Part shown: positions 53,725 through 62,739 of the stretch, one piece after another
How positions within the stretch are numbered: position 1 is the first letter of the stretch
How the letters are laid out: each line of letters starts with the position of its first letter
Assembly: GCA_051530055.1 (NCBI GenBank)
Contig: CM121341.1
Coordinates: forward strand, 7,688,001-7,752,000
Source: Neoechinorhynchus agilis
Taxonomy: Eukaryota > Acanthocephala
DNA length: 64,000 bases
Direction: 5' to 3'
Position numbers and translations under genes: made by a program
Notes under the pieces: model-generated
The model's input: the letters and a program-made list of their open reading frames with translations, nothing else
What the model was told of the DNA's origin: nothing
The model's database searches: none

Positions 53725-53998
53725 TATTGCATCGTTGTACTGCAAACGAGATATTTTGTCGCTCGTCGCCGGTCTTTTCTCTCAATTTCTACTCCGAAGG
53801 GGACAAAATAGTGGACCTTTGCTAAATCCCTATATTTTCGTACCTTCCTCCTTTCCGCTGCACCTCCAGCGATTTCAAGAGATTACGGAATGTTGCTTAC
53901 TGCGCGAGGGTGTCCACACTCGTGGCGTCCCGGCAACCTTTTCAAACAGCCCAAAAATGGAAGTGATCCTACAACTCATCTACATGAATCGTTGAGCT
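53725..53998 (-). mobile_element. RPDG-family LINE scrap, inverted copy of 3500-3785
   Basis: Base-for-base close reverse complement of 3500-3785, including the non-LINE edge with GATTCATGTAGATGAGTTGT. The minus strand encodes HYFVPFGVE-type and VDTLA-type LINE blocks, broken. Confidence 0.75.
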
Positions 53999-54362
53999 TT
54001 CATGTCGGCGTGAAACTCGGATTCATATTTCCGAGGGAGTTTAGTGAATATCAGGTTGTCGGTAACATTGTGCCCATGCTTAAAGTCAAGACTGTCAGCG
54101 AGGATATCGGCAAAATCGGATGACAGAATCAATTCCTTGTTCCATGACTCACTTGGCCCAGCCGATGAAAATGATGAAAGTTCACGTCCTTGGCTGCAGT
54201 TTGAAGATTTTTGAGACGTGGAAACTTTACAGAGCTTATCACGGGCTTTTAGTATCATTTTTTCGCTCCTTTGTAAACTTCGGTCCAGAACCGTTGTTTA
54301 AGCTGTTTGTCCCAAAGAAGTCTCACCGCTTCTTTTTTTAAGACAAAATCACGACTTGTCAT
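53985..54362 (-). CDS. unrecognised gene just downstream of ELP3, frame interrupted
   Basis: From ATG 54362 the minus strand reads MTSRDFVLKKEAVRLLWDKQ, LKQRFWTEVYKGAKK; at an A-run (GCGAAAAAATGATAC, ~54257) the coding sense moves to the next frame: MILKARDKLCKVSTSQKSSN, WNKELILSSDFADILADSLD, FKHGHNVTDNLIFTKLPRKY. About 125 residues, basic then polar. No family recognised. It starts ~57 bp after the ELP3 stop on the same strand, and its 3' end abuts a LINE scrap, so the natural C-terminus may be lost. The frame change may be a sequencing indel, a tiny intron or decay. Confidence 0.4.
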
Positions 54363-54418
54363 TTTAGCTTTAAAATAAAGCAAAAAAAACACGCTTAGAA
54401 ACATTGTCTTATAAGAAT

Positions 54419-56725
54419 TTACAATGACAATGATTTCATCATATAGACTCCTTCGTGGCACAAATCGTATCCAAGTGATCGATAATAAAGTCGTGTTCCG
54501 ATCGCTGTTATAGAAAGGTTATAGATAAATCAAATTAGAGGTGGTTGTGTGTACAAAGAACCTGAAATGATTGCAATCTTGTTTGATCTATGTTCATATT
54601 GGGCAATACGTTCAGCTTCTTTTACTAAACATGCTCCTAGACCCTGATGAAAGTTTAAAAAAACCCACATCCGCCAATATCATCCCTCACCTGATGCTGA
54701 TATTTTGCTTTATCTCTGTTTCCTACACAAGTGATTGGTCCATATACATGCAGTTCTCGTACGATTGAACAATTTCCATTCAACTCTTTTCTGAAAATCC
54801 GTCTTCCAAGTTTCCTAAGTCTAAGTAAGGCTACTAAAGTATCAGTTTCAGTGTCTTCATAAGATAACATAGTTTCCCAGCTATTCTGAGCGGCGTAATC
54901 TCGTCTAACCAAAGCAATGTTCGGTAAAAGATGTGCCGAACTAGAGCCAGGCTCTCTGGACCTCACGTCTCGGCATCTCAAACCCATTATTGCCAACTTC
55001 TTATGAGCGAGTTCGCGTAAATTACCACCACATTCACCTCCTGAACTCATTACCGGGAAAGGAATGTCTCTAAAATTGGATTAAAACAGAGGTGGGCGCG
55101 AGGAGAATACACAAACCGCTGAACGCGATGAACGCGAACGTATGGAGGAATTAACGATAGAATTTGGGCCATTAAGTTCACTATTATCGAAGGTGGATGC
55201 ACTTTGAATAGTCCTCGTCGCCATAACTCATAGAGACCTGTACTTCGAATGACAAGAGTTGGATAGATCTTTAATCCATCACACCTAAAAGCGGGGTTCT
55301 CGAACATTTCCTACGCGATAGTACAAAATTTTATCATTAATTTAAGCTACTGACCTTGAATTGAGCAATATCGCGTTCCAGATCAACGTTTGGTAAATTC
55401 GGCATCATGTGAGTTACTAACTTTAGTCCACAATCCACGACATTCTCAAAGCATTCAGCGGCCGCGTGAACAGTATGTCCTCGATTGGTGTCTCTAGCAA
55501 CGTCTTCGTACAAACTCTGAACGCCAATCTCGACTTTTGTAACTCCATAAGACAACATATCGTTCAAGTGCGGACGAAGACAATAATCCGGTCTTGTCTC
55601 GATTGTAAGACCTACGTTCTTGTACAAACGAGAATTCTCTGCCATTTTTATGGCTTCACATAAACAAAATAAACCTTTGAGTTTAGTTTCATTCTCATTT
55701 TAAAAAAAAAGTTGGTTTAAAAAAATTTGTCCCCCAAAAAAAGGAGAATGCAATGTTCGCTTTTTCCCCGTTATTGTTCAATGAAAAAGTGAGCGAAATA
55801 TTTAAATCGTGAACTTTTCAAAAAAAAGAGAAGCAATCACCTTCTTCAAAGGTTTACTAAATTAAAGTAGTCGAATTGTGTCCCGATAAAGCATCATTTA
55901 GTCCAATGATGAATTGTGTTCTATAAGAAGAAGGAAGAGCCATGAAGGTTCCGCCTAAGATAACAAATTCTATTTTATCGGCTAAATGGCCCATCATTTT
56001 AAACTGATTAAAATATTTAAATCGTGAACTTTTCAAAAAAAAGAGAAGCAATCACCTTCTTCAAAGGTTTACTAAATTAAAGTAGTCGAATTGTGTCCCG
56101 ATAAAGCATCATTTAGTCCAATGATGAATTGTGTTCTATAAGAAGAAGGAAGAGCCATGAAGGTTCCGCCTAAGATAACAAATTCTATTTTATCGGCTAA
56201 ATGGCCCATCATTTTAAACTGATTAAGACGGTCTTTAACTTGTAACAATGGATCGTATCTAACGGCCATTGCTCGCATCGAGGTCGGTTCCGTTCCCGTG
56301 TACGATTGAACGGTGTACTCAAAATCTGAATCCGGTCCACCGGGACAATAAACGCATACATTTCCAGTGAATGCGAGATGCGGACATCGATGGGGTTTGC
56401 ACATTACTGAGACTACAGCGATGCCGCTAGAAGTTCTGATGGGTTTCGCGTTTAGAACACGAGAAATTCGGATTCGGTCGGGCAATGGAATTGTTTTAAG
56501 CACTTCAATCAGTCTAGGGCACTGTTTTAATCGGTACTTTTTGCATATTTCAACTAATAGTCTAAATTGAAAAAAGATTAGTGTGTGGGCGAGAAAATAA
56601 AGGTTTATATCGTACTTTTCGAAATTCGGACGAATATGGTCGCGGTCAATGGATATTTTCAATCGATTGGCCAATTCCAACAGCGCATTTTGCTTTTCTT
56701 CACTGTACTCCGTGATTTTGGACAT
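54419..56725 (-). CDS. ELP3: elongator complex protein 3 (tRNA-modifying radical SAM acetyltransferase)
   Basis: Catalytic subunit of Elongator, which starts the cm5U modification at tRNA wobble uridines. Exons: 56725-56616, 56561-56073, ~55657-55355, 55310-55117, 55069-54691, 54643-54562, 54504-54419; ~540 residues (human 547). The radical SAM motif is [14 protein letters not shown], followed by [20 protein letters not shown]. Exon 3: [40 protein letters not shown]. Exon 4: [20 protein letters not shown]. Exons 5-7 form the GNAT domain: [42 protein letters not shown]. Five introns are 44-57 nt; intron 2 is ~415 nt because it holds a second copy of the exon 2 end. The exon 3 acceptor is not resolved. 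Confidence 0.95.
55796..56225. repeat. 215-bp tandem duplication spanning the ELP3 exon 2 / intron 2 border
   Basis: Bases 55796-56010 and 56011-56225 are identical over essentially their whole length. Each copy contains the last ~49 codons of exon 2 ([20 protein letters not shown] to [10 protein letters not shown]), the donor site GTAAAC and ~60 bp of intron. The outer (56011-56225) copy is the functional exon end; the inner copy lies in the intron. Confidence 0.9.
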
Positions 56726-56929
56726 TTGTGAGACGAAAATTATGGGAGAACGCGAACGTTTAGAGCATTACTAATTCGGATGCCTACGACACTTGTCGTA
56801 CTGAGCGAATAGCTGAAAAGCACAAAGGAAAGGGATTTTCGATCCGAAACGTATTTCGAAAAGAACTGCATTTTCCTAAATTCGTTCCAGGAAAAATGGA
56901 ACGATACAAAAAAAGAGAAATAATCTTTT
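56726..56929. other. ELP3 upstream region
   Basis: Short intergenic stretch between the ELP3 start and the repeat cluster; presumed promoter. No motif singled out. Confidence 0.35.
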
Positions 56930-58040
56930 GAAATACTACTTGATTTTCCAGCCGCTTAATTGATCAAGTTTTTCTTTTTCGAAAATGGACACTTGGGATG
57001 TTGTAATGATAAAATCTTTATTCCGAGAGTTTTCGCCGTCTTATGGCTTCTTCAGAAGTGTGTTAAAGTAGCGACATTGAAGTGTAGAAAGTTCATTCAT
57101 TTTGTTGAGCAGTTCTGGGGGCTTTGTCGATTTGGCCTTTAGAAACTGTAATGATCGATCTAAACTATCCCCTTAACAGCTTTTGAGATATTAAAAACGA
57201 ATTCTCCTCAACTCATTCACCATTCGTTATAAATGACGGAGAAATAATAGTGTTTAGGAGACATCGCTTGAACTTTTGAAATGCTACTTGATTTTCCAGC
57301 CGCTTAATTGATCAAGTTTTTCTTTTTCGAAAATGGACACTTGGGATGTTGTAATGATAAAACTTATTCCGAGAGTTTGCCGTCTTATGGCTTCTTGAAG
57401 TGTGTTAAAGTAGCGACATGAAGTGTAAAAGTTCATTTGGCCTTTAGAAACTGTAATGATCGATCTAAAATCCCTTAAAGCTTTTGAGATATTAAACGAA
57501 TTCTCCTCAACTCATTTACGATTCGTTATAAATGCGGAGAAATAATAGTGTTAGGAGACATCGCTGAATTGAAATGCTACTTGATTTTCAGCCGCTTAAT
57601 TGATCAAGTTTTTCTTTTTCTGGGGATTTGTTGATAAATCTGAGAGTTTTGATTTTGGGGTTTGCTTTCTTTAAATTTAAGTTTGGGCTTTGGTTTGGCT
57701 TTAGAAACTGTAATGATCGTCTAATCCTTAAAGCTTTTGAGATATTAAAAACGAATTCTCCTCAACTCATTACATTCGTTATAAATGACGGAGAAATAAT
57801 AGTGTTTAGGAGACATCGCTTGAACTTTTGAAATGCTACTTGATTTTCCAGCCGCTTAATTGATCAAGTTTTTCTTTTTCAAAAATGGACACTTGGGATG
57901 TTGTAATGATAAAATCTTTATTCCGAGAGTTTTCGCCGTCTTATGGCTTCTTCAGAAGTGTGTTAAAGTAGCGACATTGAAGTGTAGAAAGTTCATTCAT
58001 TTTGCTGAGCAGTTCTGGGGGCTTTGTCGAGTTCGTCGCA
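56930..58040 (-). repeat. tandem cluster of four retroelement-end copies
   Basis: Copies begin with ACTTGATTTTCCAGCCGC, TTAATTGATCAAGTTTTTC at about 56938, 57286, 57578 and 57838 (spacing 348, 292, 260; inner copies carry deletions). Shared blocks: TGGACACTTGGGATGTTGTA, CTGTAATGATCGATCTAAA, AAACGAATTCTCCTCAACTC. On the minus strand the outer copies contain CTGAAGAAGCCATAAGACGG, CGAAAACTCTCGGAATAAAG (57055-57016 and 57955-57916). I read them as 3' ends of a PLE-like or related element duplicated in tandem. Confidence 0.75.
57016..57055 (-). other. CTGAAGA-stem-GAAA hairpin motif (hammerhead-like core)
   Basis: CTGAAGA, A, GCC-(ATAAGAC)-GGC, GAAA, then CTCTCGG and AATAAA. The same layout with a different stem is found at 18410-18381 (-) and 52581-52610 (+). 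CUGANGA and GAAA flanking a hairpin are the conserved core of hammerhead ribozymes, but an extra A and the lack of an obvious stem III with cleavage site leave activity doubtful. Confidence 0.35.
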
Positions 58041-58281
58041 TTGCGTGCGAAAACACCATTCCTACCCTGTGAACATTTAAATTTGGCATTTTTCCCCAAT
58101 TTCTTGAGCGAAAAATGGCAGAAGGCGAAGATTGTGAGTAGCGAAATTTCAAGATCAGTGGACTAATTTGGGTTATTTTTGTCTAACGATAATGAAATTG
58201 ACTCTGAACAAAATGACTTTGTGGTTCATTAAACGACAACAACCCCTGACAAACGGTCTTTAAAATACCGCTTATTTCGAT
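58041..58281. other. short intergenic stretch downstream of NudC
   Basis: Contains a plus-strand ATGGCAGAAGGCGAAGATT followed by GTGAGT at 58115-58139, looking like a short first exon, but no matching acceptor was found. Otherwise nothing recognised. Confidence 0.3.
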
Positions 58282-59682
58282 TCAACTGAATTTGCATTTA
58301 GAAAAGTCCATTTCAGGATGTTGTTCCATAAACGTCTTTAACATGTCCCGTTTCTTTTGTTCGTCGGATGTTGGAAGACCCATTTCCTTTTGGCGCTGGT
58401 CATACATCATTTTCTCAACAACACTCCTCGTTTCGCCGTCCAAGTCTCCTAGTTTAGAGTTATCCGGAACTATTTTCTGAGTATTCAATTCGGGATCCCC
58501 TTCGAGCAGCCTATTCCACCATTCCATTTGGTTCACCTTTTGAAGGTTTACACAAACAACGCGGCCTTCCTCCAAAGTCCAAATGGATTCCTCCATTTTG
58601 ACATCCGCATGAAGGTCGCGATCAATGATGGGCGGATCGGGTCCTTTTACTTTAATAGTCAAATGACGCTTTTGGATTGAAACCAATAGGTCGCGGGAAC
58701 GAAGACGGCACGGGAGACGAATGCGGACGTCAACTTCCGAGAGGGTTTGTGTCCATGAATAGGTGTCAAAGTCCGAACCATTTCCACGATTTGGCTTAAG
58801 TCTTCCATCATCCTTTTCATCTTCATCGGATCCACAAGATGGTCGATCCTCCTTTCGTGCCTCTTCTTCCTTCTGAATCCTAGCTGCTTCTTCGTCCGTC
58901 ACCGAAAAATGTTCTGTTCAAAGCAATAAAGCAAATTAATGATTCTTAGAGAAAGAAAAAACCTTTTTCGGATGATAAAGGAATTTTGGTGATGATAATC
59001 CCCTCCCGAATAAAAAATATTTTTATGAAATATCTTTAATCCGGAAAGGATTATCAATACCACAATTTTAAAGTATTATTAAAAATCTTGAAACAAAAAA
59101 GGTTTAATCATCTTTAGAGAAAGAAAAAATCTTTTTGGGATGATAAGGGAATTTTGGTGATGAAAACTTTGTAAAAACAATGAAATATTCTTTACCCGGA
59201 AAGGATTATCAATACCACAATTGAAAAGTATTATTAAAAATCTTGAAACAAAAAAGAGTTTAATCATCTTTAGAGAAAGAGAAAATCTTTTTGGGATGAT
59301 AAAGGAATTTTGGTGATGATAATCCCCCGCCTCTCACCCGTCTCCCCTAGGCCAAATTCAAGATATCTAACAGATCATTTTTTGTTACCTCAACGATTTT
59401 AGCTTCTTCATTTACCTTTCGTTTCTGCTGCAAGCGTCTTTTCTCGGCCTTCTCGAATTCCTTCTTCTTTTCTTCGTTTTTCAGCTCAATTGCAAATGTT
59501 TCCCATTTCTTAAAGGATTCAAAAACCGTCTCCTGGACCCGCTGACCACCGGTAAAGAAATCAGTTTTTCGTGCCAAAAATCCGAATACGATATCCAACA
59601 ACTCTTTCGGCCCTTCGGTCAGTTGAGAAACCAAAGTAAACAACATCCCATCGAATTTATCGGCATCGCCATTTTTCTCCAT
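58282..59682 (-). CDS. NUDC: nuclear distribution protein C (NudC), two exons
   Basis: HSP90 co-chaperone acting with dynein/LIS1 in nuclear movement and mitosis. Exon 1 (59682-~59380): [40 protein letters not shown], then a lysine/glutamate-rich helix; donor GTAACA after EEAKIVE. Exon 2 (~58920-58282): [40 protein letters not shown], the CS domain with [20 protein letters not shown] and [20 protein letters not shown], then [39 protein letters not shown] and the conserved end [14 protein letters not shown]. About 315 residues (human 331). The exact splice phase is not resolved. The intron carries a small tandem cluster. Confidence 0.93.
58930..59335. repeat. 2.5 copies of the ~162-bp repeat, in the NudC intron
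   Basis: Same family as 16050-17400: TCCGGAAAGGATTATCAATA, TTTTGGTGATGATAATCCCC, GGTTTAATCATCTTTAGAGA. One copy carries the variant TGATGAAAACTTTGTAAAAA also present near 17235, so the two clusters share subfamilies. Confidence 0.9.
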
Positions 59683-59899
59683 TTTAATAAATTAAGAAAA
59701 AAAAGTCTCACTTTCGACTACTTAGAAATTTGTTTGCTCTTTAGCGCGTATTTAAAAATGCAAACCGACTACCAATGACGTCACCAATCCTGTTGAATTC
59801 GATATTTTGGACGTATAATCTTAAGAAAAACCAACAGAACGAAATTGGAGCTCTAGGAACAGGTTATAATTAAGAGCAAAAAAAATTAAGAAAAAATAT

Positions 59900-60590
59900 T
59901 AAAAAAATTTAGGACTTGTACTAATCAATGTCTCTGGATTGTTGAAATGGCCTTTCATACAGTAGCCTGAGGACGAATATTGCGTCGATTGTGCTGACGT
60001 GAATCCTCGTTGGTCCTCGCTGATTCTGATCTCCTCTCCAATCCTGTGATCGATCATTCGTTTCCACAATTTCATTGTGTGAGACATGAGTTTAATGGTG
60101 CAGTAGCTCCTACTCTACAGAACATCTCCTTTTCTTTTGAAGATCGGTATCAATATGCTTCCCTGTCATTCCGACGGGATCTTTTCCTCCATATCTATCT
60201 TCTGAAAGAGCCTCGTGAGCAACTTTATTCCGAAGACTCCCAAGGATTGCCACAACTCGATCGGAATGTCTTCTGGACCCCGGCTATTACCAGTCTTCAT
60301 TTTCCTGTGCTCTGCAGCCACCTCATCGTCCGAGTACGGTCTCGTCACATTGACATTCGGGTGTACGTCCTCTAGAGGCAGTCTGTCACTCTCAGTGTTC
60401 AGCAGAGTGTTGAAATATTCCTTCCACCTATCCAAAATGTCCTTGCATTCGTCCAGCGTCTTTCATCGCGCGATTTTCTATCCCTGATTTTGGCCAACCT
60501 CAAGACACGAAATCTAAACATCCCATTGAATTCGTGAGAGCGCACGAAGGTATCTGATAAAATAACTAAAGATTTTCTTCGTGTCAACCG
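59900..60590 (-). mobile_element. RTE-clade LINE fragment, minus strand
   Basis: The minus strand encodes MDRWKEYFNTLLNTESDRLP, MKTGNSRGPEDIPIELWQSL and LTRLFQKIDMEEKIPSE, the segment just before the RT palm of RTE elements ('rW.eYF..LLN', 'lKngKa.GpDgip.E.wk'), and then MSHTMKLWKRMIDHRIGEEI, RISEDQRGFTSAQST. Frames are broken. Same clade as 530-1560 but a different region and copy. Confidence 0.75.
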
Positions 60591-60795
60591 TTTACCTGAT
60601 TTTCTTGTCCTAAAATTAAAAAAATAAAAAACTTTATAATCGATGGTTCATTTCATTTAAAAAATTTACCCGGACGTTTTCTACTTCGTCTGGTTAAACT
60701 TTGTCGGATTTAATAATTACTAAACCGTTTTTCAAAGGTGAAACACGCAAACGATTGAAATTATCGCGAAAACCAACTTAGAAACCATTTTATTT

Positions 60796-61470
60796 TCAAT
60801 AACATTTTCCAAAAGTGCTGCCAACAACTATTGCGCACATTAACATTATAAATATTGCCGTCCATATTATCCACCGAATACAACGATCATCTCCATCTGA
60901 ATAATCTTCTGGTTCCTTGCTCTTTGTTGTCAAAGTCGTGGTTGTTCTTATTTTGGCTGTATTTGGTTCTTTTAATTTTTTATGGTGACCTTTAAATGTC
61001 GCTCTGTCTTCATTTTCGATATTCGGCATTCGACTAACTTCTTCTTTTTCCTTCAAGAGTGGAATATTAAATATTTTGTTTTTATCCGCATTGATAACAT
61101 CGTCGACAATCTTTGCCCAATCTTCTTGGTAATCTTGCCACTTCTTTGTATTCTGGGTTTTATTTTCTTCATTGTTGGTGTAAACATCAATTTTAGGACG
61201 ATTTACTTTCTTCATCAACTGTTCTGTGTGCTTTTCGTGGTCATTTTCTAAATCCTTTCCATTTGCCTCCAACTTAGAACCACCGAAGCATTTGAGGACC
61301 GTTTGAAATATCATACGAAAACCTTTCAATTTTTTCGTTTTGTTAATGTTTTCAGAATTCTGAATTGTACGTTTATTTGAATGATTTTGCTTTAGGCAAA
61401 AGAGTTTTCTCATCACTAAAAGAAAAGATGTTGAGAACATGCAGTTCAAAATTTTATACTCACTTTTCAT
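60796..61470 (-). CDS. unrecognised lysine-rich protein with C-terminal membrane anchor, 208 aa
   Basis: The open frame reaches 61500 from a non-ATG codon; the first ATG is 61470. Exon 1 is only 7 nt (ATG AAA A), followed by a 48-nt intron (GTGAGT...TTTTAG) and exon 2, 61415-60796; together 209 codons in frame, starting MKMMRKLFCLKQNHSNKRTI. The body is charged and low in hydrophobics (ENDHEKHTEQLMKKVNRPKI, KWQDYQEDWAKIVDDVINAD), and residues ~182-203 (IRWIIWTAIFIMLMCAIVVG) form one membrane segment with a five-residue tail (STFGKCY region). This is a tail-anchored layout, cytosol-facing. No family recognised. Confidence 0.6.
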   Translation of the reverse strand: MKSEYKILNCMFSTSFLLVMRKLFCLKQNHSNKRTIQNSENINKTKKLKGFRMIFQTVLKCFGGSKLEANGKDLENDHEKHTEQLMKKVNRPKIDVYTNNEENKTQNTKKWQDYQEDWAKIVDDVINADKNKIFNIPLLKEKEEVSRMPNIENEDRATFKGHHKKLKEPNTAKIRTTTTLTTKSKEPEDYSDGDDRCIRWIIWTAIFIMLMCAIVVGSTFGKCY

Positions 61471-62279
61471 TTCACTACAATTAAAGCGGCAATATAACAA
61501 AAGTGAAATGTTTAAGGATTAAAAGTTGCCATAGTGATGCTAATTTTTTTCTTGAATTCTGATTGGATAGATTTTAACCTTATCAATCTGCCGCATTTGA
61601 AAGAAAATAATTTGATTGTTTTAAGCTTAAACTTAGCGCGATCATCAAAGGATCGTTCAATATTTCTTTGATCTTTTACGTTTGAAATTCGCCACTAAAA
61701 TTCATTCGAACTCAATTTTATGTTTGAGGTCGTCAGGTTACGTTCGCTGTTTTTTTGAAATAAAGAAATAAGTAGTCTTGTTCCAAACAAATTTAATTCG
61801 TTCGTCGCTTTTAAAGGATCATTGGTCGACCTTTATAAAATTCCGCATTTTCACTGTTGCGCTTTTCTTGTTATTCGTTTGAACTTGTGAAGCGTAAATC
61901 TACAGAAAAGAGATTCAAATAGTTTTATGTTTGATTACCACCGAATGCGAGTACTTTTTTCCGCATTGAGATAGATCTTTTCTTAAGTCCCTTTTAATTC
62001 TTAGCGGTCCCAACCGTCAGTATAACTGTGAAACCTTTATCGCATCACTAAGTGTTCAACAACGACGGTACAAAAACACGACCATAAAAAGTTGCAAGAA
62101 ATAAAAAAACAATTTTTACGTTCTATACGACAAAAAACTTCCTATTACATTTTTTTCTTACCTCGACTTTTACCTTTTGTGTGGTACAATTTACTTGTTG
62201 GGTTTCAAATTGAGAATTTCTTCTAAACATGCAAACATTTACGATGATTGAATAAACATTTTTGTTTGTCGATTCCTTA
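61471..62279. other. intergenic, nothing recognised
   Basis: About 0.8 kb of AT-rich sequence upstream of the tail-anchored gene; no gene or repeat identified. Confidence 0.4.
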
Positions 62280-62720
62280 TATTAGTTTTGCAACCTCCGT
62301 TCGGATTTGAATCCACTGATTATTTCCCCGATATTTCACCTCGCGAACAATTCCCAAAGTTCTTGAAAAATTATCTTCGGGGGGAAAGAGACTTTCTTAG
62401 TTCTGCAACCTCCATTCGGATTTGAATCCACTGATTTATTTCCCCAATATTTCACCTCGCGAATAATTCCCAAATTTCTTGAAAAATTATATTCGGGTGG
62501 AAAGAGACTTTCTTAGTTTTGCAATCCTCATTCGGATTTGAATCCACTGATTTATTTCCCCGATATTTCACCTCGCGAATAATTCCCAAAGTTCTTGAAA
62601 AATTATCTTCGGGGGGAAGAGACTTTCTTAGTTTTGCAACTTTCATTCGGATTTGAATCCACTGATTTATTTCCCCGATATTTCACCTCTCGAATAATTC
62701 CCAAAGTTCTTGAGAAATTT
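62280..62720. repeat. ~116-bp tandem repeat, 4 copies, MITE-derived
   Basis: CATTCGGATTTGAATCCACT recurs at about 62300, 62412, 62530 and 62645, each followed by CCCGATATTTCACCTCGCG, AATAATTCCCAAAGTTCTTG, AAAAATTATCTTCGGGGG. The unit matches 17585-17710 and the arms of the element at 50950-51055. Confidence 0.85.
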
Positions 62721-62739
62721 TTTTTTGAAAAACATAATA

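Noticed and set aside
58115-58240. Possible plus-strand mini-gene: ATGGCAGAAGGCGAAGATT with donor GTGAGT, then NDNEIDSEQNDFVVH and a stop
   Set aside because: No AG acceptor between them at a plausible place.
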